A stretch of DNA of 64,000 nucleotides. Origin: Heterotrichella gracilis. Its lineage: Eukaryota > Sar > Xanthophyceae > Tribonematales > Xanthonemataceae. The notes under the pieces were generated by a model that searched no databases, was not told where the DNA came from, and saw only the letters and a list, made by a program, of their open reading frames with translations. The translations under genes and the position numbers were made by a program. Location: assembly GCA_032358255.1 (NCBI GenBank), contig JAULBX010031370.1:124001-188000 (forward strand). Reading direction: 5' to 3'. This document shows, piece by piece, positions 23,457 to 35,000 of the stretch; position 1 is the first letter of the stretch, and every line of letters begins with the position of its first letter.

Positions 23457-26400
23457 TCACACCGATCCAACGTCCGCAAACCGCACCCCGGCATGCACCG
23501 GGCCGGGCACCGAAGCTTCATCCGCTGAGTCAGCGACCGCCACTCTCGGCCCCACCAGACCCTCGGGAGGGACCTCCAGGGAGCCTGACCTCATCCTGAA
23601 AGCCACGTACAAAGGTCTCAGATTTGGTTTTTGAATTTGGACGGAAAAGGGCAATGCAAACCGCTCCATACAGCAAACGAAGCGGCGAGGTCATATATAT
23701 TATGAATCCTCCTAGGATTGATACCTCATTTGCATTGCTAGAGCAAAAGTAAGGGCGACGCTAAATATAAGAAAAGCAGAGGAAGCAGCAGCTCTTTTCA
23801 CCAGAGGACACCTTCAGCAGACCCAGAAAAGAGGAAATGAACATAAGAACGCACAATGGCAGAGGTAGGAGGCACACAAGGGGCAGTCAGGGAGGCATAC
23901 ATGGGCCCAGCCAGCCAGCCATGGCATAGCATGACATAAGGAGTGAACAGAACACAACCACCCTGGGAGGCTGACCTCGATGGAATAGAGACCCCCGACC
24001 AGTTGCGGTTCATGCGCGCCGCCAAGTGGTTGTGCTGCTCGTGGTCAGGGTTCAGCCTCCACAGCTCCTCATACTCATCCACCTCTGAGTCGGTCTCAGA
24101 GCCGGGCGGGAGCAGCGAGGAGAGGTGGTCTGCAGTGGCGGCAACTGCATGTGACACACGATGGGTTGGTACTTTTTCCTGCTGTGGGATGCATGCTATA
24201 GCATGCTCCCTGGGCATGCAAGTATCCTGTGCTTGCAGCTGTTTTCATGCTGCCAGCAACAATCTTGGGATTGGGGGGAAAAGGATGGAGTGCAATACTT
24301 GGGTGGACCAGGTGGGAGCAGGGAGGGGAGTTGGTCTGCAGTGGCTGCAACTGCACGCGACACAAATGCACGCGACACAAATATTCTTGATACATTGGGA
24401 TGGGATGCAGCCTGTACCTGTAGCCCCAGAAAATTTTCATGCCACAAAATAATCAGCAAAGCCCGCCGCCCCTGCATCCCCTCGCACCTGCCAGCCCCAG
24501 ATTTTTTTGGTCCAATTCATTTGCATTGCCTTCTTCACAAAATTTGTGTAGTTTGCAATTCGCACCTGCCAGTCCCGGTGCCTGTATCCCCAGGATGTGG
24601 CGCATGAGCTGGCCCCCTGGGGATGGGGGGGGCGTGGGCCGCTCCCCGCGGTTTCGCCGCCCCCCAAATAGGCGCTGCATGGTGGTGCTATCAAACTGGC
24701 GCCACATGCGGTGCACCATGGAGCGCTGCTTGTCCTCGACTGCTTGCGCATGGATGGATGTTAGTTGCAAATTGGAAAGGTCATAGCATATCATGGCTTT
24801 AATCACATATTGAAACAGTTGGCATTCACCATATTCTGTTGGCATGCGCAAGTGAAATTGGAGACATGCCGTTGACACCCCCATCATCCTGAACCCCATG
24901 TCCTTAACCCTAACCCTACCCTCTGATACGCACCAGATATCCGGGACATGGACATGTTGTTGACACCCCCATCAGGATGTGCTCTCTGACTCTTAAACCC
25001 TACCCTAAACCCTAATGCGCACCAGATATCCGAGACATGCCGTTGGTACCCCCATCAGGATGCGGTCCGCCATTTGCCCCCAGGGTCTCAATCAGCGGCT
25101 CACGCAGGCTGGTGCGCCGCGGGCGGGGGAAGAACGAGGACTGGCTAATCTCTGCGGCATGGCAGGACAGTGAGGGCAGTTAATTGTTAGCTCTGGGCAT
25201 AACAAGACAGGCAGGGCAGCTAGGTGCACAGCAACAGCAGGGTAGTGCGCCATGGGCGGGGGAAGAAGGATGACTGGCTGATCTCTGGGGCATGGCAGCA
25301 GTTGGAAACTCATTTCTGGGGCATGGCAGAACAGGGAGGGCAGGCAAAACCGAAGGCAAAGAAAAAGAATAATCGCACAATAGGAATTTGCAGAGGTCCT
25401 AGATATCAGCCTGATCTGCATCATTCGCTTAACCACACAGCTGCCTTGGCACCTCCCATTTTATAATTACGACTTTTTTCTGAGCCACTACATTTCTGGT
25501 GCAAGGTGCGGGTCTGCTGCGGCCAGCACCTTATCCTTGAAGGGCTTGATGACTGCCCAATGTGATGATAAACACCAAAATAACTCGGATAAACAAGAAA
25601 AAACACCATGTATTACCTGGCGCCAGGTGCGGGTCTGCTGCCCCCCGCACCGCATCCATGAAGGGCTTGATGGCTCCACAGTGTATTAGCGAAAAACAAC
25701 ATACCTGGAATAAACCATAATATAAAACCATGTATTACCTGGCGCCAGGTGCGGGTCTGCTGCGCCCAGCACTGCATCCATGAAGGGCTTGGTGAAGCTG
25801 CCCAGGCCCAGGGTGGTAAACAGCACAACTGCAAAGGCAGCAGCCACCATGGTGTCGTGCTGGAGGGAGGGCTGGGTGCCGCGGAGGCCGCCCCTGCAGA
25901 TGGCATAAGCTTGGTTGGGTGGTGCATGGGCATTGTACATGGGGCTCATTGTTTTAGGTTTTGGGTGCAGCTCCAGCTTAGGATGTAGCGCTTGGGGTTT
26001 AGGGTTTAGCGCACCTGTCATCCTGGTAGAAGTAGGAGTAGGCCAGCGCAATGGTGATGGCCCCCCCATCATGCCCGCCCACCAGATAACCTATGATGCA
26101 GATCCCCCTCCTAACACTCCCATACCACACACACCAGAGTACCCTAGATAGTCCCCTTCACGGGTCACTCTGCAGTAGGACTATGCCAGCTACAGCTTTA
26201 TGTTGAGGGTTTGGTTTGGAGCATAAACCCCCACCTGTCATCCTGGTAGAAGTACGAGTAGGCCAGCGCGATGGTGATGGCCCCCCGCATCATGCCCGCC
26301 CACCATATGACCACCATCTCGCGCACGCTGATCACTTTACCCCCCTTGCGCCCCCGCCACAGGTTGGCCACCGCGCATATGGGGAACACAAAGGCGGCGC

Positions 26401-29400
26401 GGCTGGCCATGACCTGGAGCGACAGGCTGGCGGCAAGGGTGATGACATCAAGCACAAGCTGCTTGTAGCTCTGCACAGGCAGACAGCGCCATTGAGATAT
26501 GTCAAGCATACCATACCATACCAAATGCATACCATATGTGGGCCCAACTGCTCTGTTTACCAGCCTGAGCAACAAAAAGGGGCAAAAGGCAGCCGATCGC
26601 ACACAGCGTCATGCGCTACATGTCAAACCATAAAACTTTAAGCTTACCACCTGAACCCTACACTGGCCACGTTTGTCTACCTCACTGTGTTCCACTGCAT
26701 CATACTTCAAGCCCTAAACCCTACCCACCCCACCTTTTCGCACTCCTCCGAGTTCCACAGCATCATGCTCCACACGTCCAACCCTAAACCCTAAACATTG
26801 CACCCTAAACCTTTAACCCTAGCCACCCCACCTTTTCGTACTCCTCCGTGTTCCACAGCATCACACTTCAAATGTCAAACCCTTAACCCCTTAAATCCTG
26901 AACCCTACCCACCCCACCTTTTCATACTCCTCCGTGTTCCACAGCGTCATGCTCCACATGTCAAAGCCGCAGTAGATGAACAGGAACAGCTCGGTGGCAA
27001 ACGACACGATGCGGAAGGCGTAGATGGTGATGACCTTGGCGGAGGGGCTCAGGCTGTGCCACGTGTAGTGGCTCATGGTCAAACCACAGAAGAAGGCGGC
27101 AAAAATGCCTGGGGCCACAGGGATTTTTAGTTGGTTGATTAGCATATGCTCCCGCAAGTATAGGGAGGCTAGCCCTCACCCTTGTTTAGGGTTTTGTGGT
27201 TCAGGGTTAGGGTTGCAAATCAGGTTGTGGTGGCCTTGGCTGATGGCCGCACACTGCATGGTGCTGATCCTTGTGATCATGCAATGCGCTCTCATGATCC
27301 ATGTAAATTGTGCGGCGCCCGTTGCTTACCAATGTCGACCTGCACCCCAGGGTGACGCACACAACCCTCTCATCCCTCCGGACCCCCCCCCTACCCTCCC
27401 TCCACCATCCTTCCCCCCCCTCCACCCACCACTTAGCTCCAGCTCCTCCGCCACCGCATATGCCAGGAAGCCCATCAAACCCACAATCACCACCTCCCTG
27501 CGCACCACAGGCAAAACAGGCTTGGCCCACACAGCCTTCAGGATGGTACATTTGTTTCCGTGAGTACGCTCAGTTGCAGTGGAGCAGCGCGTATGTGAAC
27601 GCAGTGCAGAGGGGTAGCTGTGTGGCGCATCCAGGCAAGGTGCAAATGCAACGAGCCTCACAAACACACACGCATGCGTACGTGAAGCATGTGCGTGCTC
27701 TCATTGCTGCATTGGCATCTGGTGATGTGCTAGTGCACATTGTATGTGCCCAATAGTGTGCTGTGCCTAGTGCGGGTGCAGCATGTTGTTGCGCCCACCT
27801 GTCTGTTGAGTGTGGCGGGAAGCAGTAGCGGATGACCAGCGCGCTCAGCAGGCCCATCTGCAGGTCACGGGGCACACGTGAGCATCCCCCTTGCCACTCT
27901 TTCTCATCTTTTCTGTTGTTGACTCGATTTCCCCCGTGTTTAATGATGTACTGGCGTGTGAGTGTGGTGGTATGCTTCCGACAGGCAGGCCGCACATGCA
28001 TGGACTATGCAATACTCTGGAACAGCACCCTTGCTCCCACTGACCAGCGGTGTTTAACCCCAAATCCATACCCTTGCACACCACTCACCGCCACACCCAG
28101 CGCCAGGCTTGACAGGAACAGGTGCGTGAAAGACAGGATGATCTGCCCTGCCACCGCCAGGGTGAGGTGGTCCACGCTCGTGATGCCCTGGGTGGCGCGC
28201 AGCAGCACTACAGAGGTGGCGTCATTAACCACACCCTCGCCGAAAACCAGGCTGTACAACACCGGCATCGCATCCTGCACGCGATGGAGAGGGTGAGCAT
28301 TGGGCCTACCATTACAAGGAAAGGGTGGCAGGGCAAGAATTTGCCAAGGGCTTGGGCATCCATTTGGAGGGAGAGGATGTGGTGGAACAAGCCTAGGGCA
28401 GGAGTGAGCATTGGGTGGAGTGCACAGGTAGCAGTGCCAAGAGTAATATGGTGCAGGTGGCCACATGGTTGCGATGGCGAGGATGCACTGTGCGTCACTT
28501 CGAAGTAGATGAGAGGGCCAAGTGACTGGGTCGGGTGTCTGTATTGCAAAATTTAGTGGTAGTGTCACCTGGTTGAGGATCTGCAGCGTGGCTATAGAGT
28601 CTGTAGATGAGAAGATGGTGCCCAGCGCCATGCTGTGCGATACCAGGGTGCTGGGGGTCTTGATGGACCCAATGTGGTCCAGGGTGAAGTAGGTGCCTGT
28701 GAATACAAAATAACAGATTTGAGGTTGACAGACACATAAACAGAACCTATAAAAACAAAATCCCAAACAACTGCTTATTCACAACGGTGGCAATTACGAC
28801 AACATGACAGTCACATACAGTAACAATGCCATCATCACAGATTCAAGCCAACCATCGCCTCGTGTCCAATCATGGGCCTGAACACAAGCAGGGGGTGACA
28901 CACCTACCTATGGAAATGAGTGCCGTGCTGACAAATGTGCCAATGACCCCCATCAGGCATAGCGTGAAGAAGTTCTGCAGGCAAGGGGGGGTGAGGCAGG
29001 GTGAGGTGCAAGGAATTGTGACGAGGATGGCCTGGTCCCATCGGCACAGGCAAAGTAGAGTTAAGCATAATGGTTGGCACAGAGAAATAATTAAAAATGA
29101 AACAAAGCAAAGAAGTGGGCCACGGAGTTGACCGCCATGATTGTACATTAGCCCATAATCATTGGATGATGCATGCAGGCTGCAGGGTGTGCCACAGGTG
29201 AGTGCAGGACTCAGAGTGTGGTACAGGTAGTGGGTAGGTGCAGGCTGCAGGGGAGACCACATATACAGCGCAGGGAGTGGGAGCAACAGTTGGTGCATGT
29301 GGGGTGTGTGACCAGCGAAGAGGCATGGGTAGGGCGCATGCTGCTGGATGGACCACACGTACTGCAAAGAACAGCTTCTTTTTGACGCTGAACCCAGCGT

Positions 29401-31008
29401 TGAAGATAATGGGCGGGAGGAGGACCTGGAAAAACACCTGGAGACACACAGCGCAGTCAGCCATAATCCGCATGTTAGGGTCTAGGGTACAATGTGTGGA
29501 TAGCCGCAGTGAGGCTGGCCAGAGTAGCACAAGCCTTGCTCTACCCTAACAGGTGAGCCAGCAGCAGGATACTGCCTGACTGGCAGCAGCGACATCCGGG
29601 ATTAAATATCGAAGAAGTATATTTGTATTTAACATAACAGCACAAGTAAGTAATAACACTTTAGACGCGGAGATATCACACCGCCTTAGCCGTGCAGGTG
29701 GCGCCTTTGCGTCGCTCAGAGGGGTTTTGTGGCATAACAGGCGAATTAGTTTGCGCACAAAATGCCGGATTTTTAGTGCAGTGGTGCTGACAACCCTTTT
29801 ATATGGGGCTGACAGCTGGGCTATTAAGCAGCCTCAACTTGCTAGATTAGAGGTTTTTCAAAATAATTGTTTTAGGGCTCTGTGTGGGGTTTCTAGGTTG
29901 GTGCACACCCCTAATTCCGTTCTCCTTACCAAGTGTGGGTTACAAAGCATACGTGACAAACTCAGGGACATTAGGCTACGCTGGTTGGGACATTTAGGAC
30001 GTTTATCAGACGATAGGGTTCCTAAATGTATGGTGTTTGGTAGGGTAGAGGGGGCAAAGGGGGTAGATAAGCCAAGGGCCACATGGGCTGACTTACTCCA
30101 GCACGACCTCAAGTCGCGTGGGATCAATAGGTGGTTCAAACAGTGCCAGGAAAGAGCTGCATGGCGCCGCATATGCAAGACCGACTGCTAATCTGGCTGT
30201 ATTGCTGGAATGCATGTAACTAACTAACTAATTAACTAATAACGGCAGCAAGCCCAGCTAGGAGTGTGACCCAAGGAAAGGTGGACGGCTTTGGCTTACG
30301 TCTGGGTCGAACGTGAACAGCTCCGCTGGGATCGCTCGGTGCTCGATGAAGTGGTAGTACAGGGTGAGGCAACCTGCACCATAACGAGGGAGCCATGGAC
30401 GTGAGGGAGAACTGGGTTTCTCAGGCAGTGGATGCTCACTTGCCATACTCAGTTAGGGGAACCATACCTCAACATATGCCACTATGTTACACAGACCAGA
30501 GTGTAAGGTGTGCTTGAGGGCAGTTGAAGAACAGGCGAGGTTCCGAGAGGTGTGCAAATACAGGGTTTAGGTTTCGGGGTTTAGGGTACTCAGGCAGTGA
30601 ATTTTTCCTGGCCAGCTCAGGGAGGCGCAGCCCTAGGCGCCAAAGGCGGTGTGTTTCCTGGCCAGCTAGAGCGAGGTGGACACTAACTGCTGTGAGCTGG
30701 TGTTGTATGGCGCCTAGGCACCAGCCGACACCGTACCTCCTGCAAGCAGACCCACCAGCAGCCCCACAGAGCCTTCGGTGGCATACTTGAGCCTGCAAAC
30801 ACCAGTGAAATGTCATTTCATCTCTTTGTTTCAACCGCAATAGGGGTGCATTGCTTGCCGTGCGTCTTGTGCATCTCCAGTGCCTCACACCCCATGTTGG
30901 CCACATGCCATGTGTTTCTCCTTACCTGCCGTGGTGTATCCAGTGCCCAAGCAGGACAGTGAGGATGATGAGCACGAAAAACGTGATTATAACCGCAGTT
31001 CCCAGCAT
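23457..31008 (-). CDS. NHX: Endosomal-type Na+(K+)/H+ exchanger (NHX/NHE, CPA1 family)
   Basis: Sixteen exons join in frame to about 662 aa: 31008-30926, 30792-30737, 30373-30300, 29437-29363, 28974-28908, 28696-28569, 28274-28089, 27857-27799, 27497-27430, 27108-26918, 26470-26235, 25893-25739, 25151-25023, 24739-24566, 24144-23976, 23595-23457. Family hallmarks are the amiloride-site motif FFQVLLPPIIFNAGF, SSTDSIATLQ, the ion-binding Asn-Asp in FGEGVVNDATS, CGLTMSHYTWHS, and MMRGAITIALAY. The spacing fits the NHX5/6 and NHE6/7/9 class, which sets endosome/Golgi/TGN pH. The last about 190 residues form a cytosolic tail with HRMWRQFD and an acidic stretch. Several introns carry echoes of adjacent exon edges, and one holds an antisense LINE fragment. 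The start is the only ATG in frame. Confidence 0.9.
24306..24350 (-). repeat. Echo of an exchanger exon start
   Basis: The start of the exon at 24144, with its acceptor, is repeated upstream in the intron (GTCTGCAGTGGCTGCAACTG here versus the near-identical sequence at 24,128-24,147). Confidence 0.65.
24930..25066 (-). repeat. Duplicated donor end of an exchanger exon
   Basis: CACCAGATATCCG with flanking CCCCCATCAGGATG occurs at the real donor (25,021-25,066) and again about 85 bases downstream (24,935-24,980). A third, shorter match lies near 24,870. Confidence 0.75.
25488..25790 (-). repeat. 122-bp exon-edge/intron unit in three tandem copies
   Basis: A unit of about 122 bp contains the last about 45 bases of an exon (encoding the KPFMDAV..ADPHLAP end), its donor, and about 75 bases of intron. 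It occurs three times in a row. The copy nearest the exon body (25,740-25,790) is used in my model; the other two are intronic. Confidence 0.85.
26008..26090 (-). repeat. Echo of the exchanger YFYQDD exon end
   Basis: CACCTGTCATCCTGGTAGAA plus about 50 following bases matches the real exon end at 26,233-26,310, donor included. It lies in the following intron. Confidence 0.8.
26680..26965 (-). repeat. Four tandem copies of an exchanger exon end with donor
   Basis: The segment around CACCCCACCTTTTC with CTCC, GTTCCACAGC and CATGCTCCACA occurs near 26,730, 26,820 and 26,910, plus a shorter copy near 26,690. Only the one at 26,918 upward continues into coding sequence. CCCTAAA units separate the copies. 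Confidence 0.85.
29640..30242 (+). mobile_element. 5'-truncated non-LTR retrotransposon (LINE) fragment
   Basis: It lies antisense in an exchanger intron (between 30300 and 29437). An open frame from about 29,655 to the TAA at 30,189-30,191 encodes the C-terminal part of a LINE reverse transcriptase polyprotein (LLYGADSW, LRWLGHLGRL, then a Trp-rich end AAWRRICKTDC). A short 3' UTR ends in a TAAC-type tail (30,218-30,240). The catalytic RT core is absent, so the copy is dead. It is the longest of several related tails in this window. Confidence 0.85.
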
Positions 31009-32084
31009 CTTTCAGCCACTGTCGATCCGCCGCAGGTTCCTGCTAGGGCCTCAATGCCCTAGCTCGGTCGGGTGCATTGCTTCATTTCAACCTAGACGGG
31101 ATAGATGACCGTATGTGTCCATATAATACGTTTCTTTCATTGCGAAGCTGTGGGGTTTCGTAAAGACAGGGTTTTATCTGGGTTGGGCAGAAGTTGTTTG
31201 GGAAGCTTGCGTGGAGTTAACCCTGGGTCATGACTCATGGCAGAGTTCACACTCTCGGCGTTTGTATTTCATCAAACTCTCCATCGAGACTAGCCCGAGA
31301 CAGATGTACTTGTGAACGGGTGATAGTGAAGGCTAGAGCAAGTAGGATGCACAGTAGACTTTCGTCACTTGATTATGGTCTCGACTGCCCACCCATGTCA
31401 TGTGCACGTCGCACCCACAAAAGCAGAACTGTTTCCGGTGCTTCAATGTTTGTTTGGAACCAGCGTTGCGACTCCAAGTTCATATTGCATGCGACCCAAT
31501 ACAGATCTATATTGCTTCGTCCCACGCTTGCAAGTCATAACATATATGCATGCATTTTGCTATATTTGTGTGCATGCATGCCGGCCCATTTCCTACCACG
31601 ACAAGGTGATGCCAACCCCCTTCGTTACGCTTGCTTTGAAATAACTCTACCTAAAGGATATGGTGTAAGGGCACATGGAGTCCAGAGCAGGTCTCAAGGA
31701 GCAGGTAGGATGCTCTCGAGCACTGTATGTACAGCATGCGTGACACACGACAGAGTGGCCAAGCACCCCATTTGAAATACACTTATGCTTACTACTTTAC
31801 ATTTATTTCTTATGTGCAATACGGTGCCTAGTACGCTGCTCTGCGCTGCCTATCGCCCACAATGCCACCCTTGCACAGCGCCCCAAAACCACGACAGAGT
31901 GGACAAGCAAGCCTATTGAAACACACTTCATCCTCTCCACTTTGCCCTAACTACTGCGGTGTACAATACGGGTGCCTACTGCGCTGGTCTGCCTTGCCCA
32001 TTTTCCACGATGCCAACCTTGCATTGGCATAGGTATATTATTATCTTGATTTAACTCCAACCTTGCACTGCACCCCTGAACCAG
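31009..32084. promoter_or_regulatory. Divergent spacer upstream of NHX and AP5Z1, with a tandem duplication
   Basis: It probably holds the NHX promoter and the unseen first exon(s) of AP5Z1. Segments near 31,747-31,885 and 31,890-32,025 are diverged tandem copies (GACAGAGTGG...AATACG...TGCC...TTGCA). The pyrimidine-rich stretch with ACCTTGCA recurs a third time just before the acceptor at 32,084. Confidence 0.5.
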
Positions 32085-35000
32085 GTGCAGCTGTTATTGG
32101 ACAGCGCCACCCCAGCTGCCGCACGCTGCCAGGTGCTGCAGTCGCTGCACGCTGCGCTGCACAAGGAAACCGCAACCTTCAGGCTCGATGACCGCGACCT
32201 GCTGCAAAACACCTTCCTGGCGCTGCTGGAAAAGGTGGGCCACTGGTCATGACAGAGCACAACCTTAAAAAAACCCTAAGGCCACATCCAGTGAGGACAC
32301 TGTAGTTGCACAGTGGCAGAACTGTCGTAATTACCCAACGTGTACGTTGGGCACATTGTGCGGAGCATCCATGCAGGACCCCACCCTCACGGCCGGCCCC
32401 ACACCCTCCCCCACACCCACACGCACACCCGCACCCACACGCACACCACCACTCCCAAACCCATGCCCACACACCCATCACTCCACTGCAATATCACAGA
32501 ATGCCCAGAGGGGGCAAGCGGGTGACCTTGTCACCGCCATGGGTCAAGGTCACGCGGTTGCAATAGCAAACTATTGACCCCACCCCAGCAGGGCACCTTG
32601 GCATCCCTTGAGCGGCAGCTTGCCAGCAGCTGCCTCACCCAGCTGGTTTGCGGCAACTTCCCCCCCATATTCAAGGGGGCCACCCTGCAATGCACCAAGC
32701 TAGAGGCCTCCCTCCCCTTGCTCGTTACCTCGCTGTGCTCCCCTTCACCCTCCCTGGAGGCCAAGAAAACCCTAGGGGCTGCGGTCAGTGGCCTGGTGAT
32801 CATCGCGCAGACTCGTAGGTGAGCAAAATCAGAATGGCTCCCTCCATGGGGAGAATTCCATGCTTGTGGTTGGAGTCGGGGAGTGGGGACCCGTTTCGTG
32901 CAGGTTCGTCATAGTGCACCGCAATGCGACTTATGTTGGACAGGGTATGCGTGGCGTGTGGCTGCTGCCGATGGATGCATCTCTCCGGGTGCACGCATGT
33001 AACTGTGGTTGTATCACAATGCACCGCAGCGCAAACTCTAACACACCAACCCCATGCACTCCTGCAGGCAAATCCTAGACCAAGATAAGCACATCGCCCC
33101 CTTTGAAGCATGGCTGGCGGGGCAGCTACTATGGGGCGACCCAGGCAGCCTGGCTGCACCGGATGCAGTGCAGCTGCTGCAGCAGGGCCACAGCCTGTCG
33201 GTGTGCAGGGCATGGCTGGAGGCCATGTACCCCTCTGCTACCACGCCAGGTGGGTGCTCTAGGGTTTCGATAAGGGTTGAGGTAGGGTTGTGTGCAGAGC
33301 GTGGTTGGAGGCGCTGTACCCCGCGGCTACAACGCAGGTGGGTGCGCTAGGGTCTGGGTTAGGGGTTTGGATTAGGGCCACAGCCTGTCTGTGTGTAGGG
33401 CATGGCTGGAGGCAATATACCCCTCGGCTACCACGTTTGGTGGGTGCGCTAGGGTTTGGGTTAGGGTTTGGGATTGGGGCGGGTGGGAATAGACTGGAGC
33501 GTGGTTGGAGGTGGTGTACCCCTTAGCAATATCCACGAGACACCCTCAGACGAGCCAAGGCAATTGCGACAGGATCACTTTCTCTCACTGTCAATTCTGC
33601 ATGATACTCTGGCTGCCCAACAAGGCTGCCCATTTGGTAACGATTTGGAGTGTAATGAAGGTAAAGCGGGAATGTGTAAACGAATTGTTGGTTTTTAATA
33701 CTGTCGGAAAATGAACAACACTTTTTTGTTCCTTCAGGTGGGGCAGTGCACCAGTCAGCCGAGGCAGTACCCCCCTCAGATGCGCCGCAGGGCCCCAGCA
33801 GGGAGCCTCATCCGCAGCTGGTGTCGGCAGCCCACAAGGCATGCCTCCACATTCTCTCCCTGCAGGTAAATGTGCAGCTAACCCCTTGCGCTTGCCATTG
33901 GGGGGACTATGGTAGTGGGGCGCATTGCATGCACAGCAATGCAGTGCAGCTTGCAGCAATGCCACACATTGCTTTTTCGCAAGTAGCGGCTGAATCACCC
34001 ATGCAGAGGTGGTATAAGGAGTGTCAGGAGAGTGCCGGTTGGCGCACGGCATGTACCGCTTGACTGCTGAAATACCTGTATCGATGGAAAATGCAATACA
34101 CCCCAACTCAAACCACACCACCCACACAGGTCAGCCAATCAGGGCATGCCACCCGACCCCGTGGTGCCTCCTCCTCATCATCATCATCTTCTTCCAAGCC
34201 CGAGCCCATACCGGAGAGCCTGGCCCTGGTCGCCTGCCAGCTGCTGCGCACCCTGTGCATGGTGCGGGGCCAGCGGGCGGAGGAGGCGGGCACCGCCGTG
34301 CGAAACATGTATTATAAAGTGCGGAACGGGGGAGCGGAGGCTGTGTGGGGTCCACGGTCTAGGCGGATGTTGCGCAGATTGCAAGGCTTAGGGTTCCAAG
34401 CGTGGTGCAGGGACTGGGTGCTGTTGGGGTGATGGCCAAAGCCGGAAGCCGCCCATACGTCTATTATATGTGGCCCCTTTACCATCAATTTTCTGACGCT
34501 CTATCTGCCTCCACTTGCTGATTGCCAGGTGGCGGAATCCGAGGGCCTGTTCCTGGACCTCAAGCTGACCCTACTAGGGTTCCTGCTCACCTGGCCCCAC
34601 CCAGACCGCTTCAAGCAGCTGGAGGCTGACGTGGCAACCTGCCTGCACTCCACCGCACCTGACTGGGTGGGCAGCTGGGCCCACATGCTGCACCTGTTCA
34701 GCTTCTGCACCCATGCGGCGCCCGTGCTGCAGCGCCACCGGTCCCTGCTGCTGCCACGGTTCTTCCCCCTGCTGCTCAAGGTGGGTGGGTGGGTGATGGT
34801 GGTTGGGTTGGTAGTGGTGGGTGGCGTGGTTTGGTAAGTGGGTGGTGGTGGTGGGCAGCTGGGCGCACATGCTGCACCAACTTTTGCATCCATGCGGTAT
34901 CTGGTGCTGCAGCGCCACCGCTCCCTGCTGCTGCCAAGGGTCTTCCCGTGCTCGAAGTGGGTGGTATAAAGTGGTGGTGGTGGCGGTGGCAGTGGTGGTG

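Noticed and set aside
29546-29758. Open frame on the - strand opposite the LINE
   Set aside because: Antisense shadow of the LINE coding frame with no domain.
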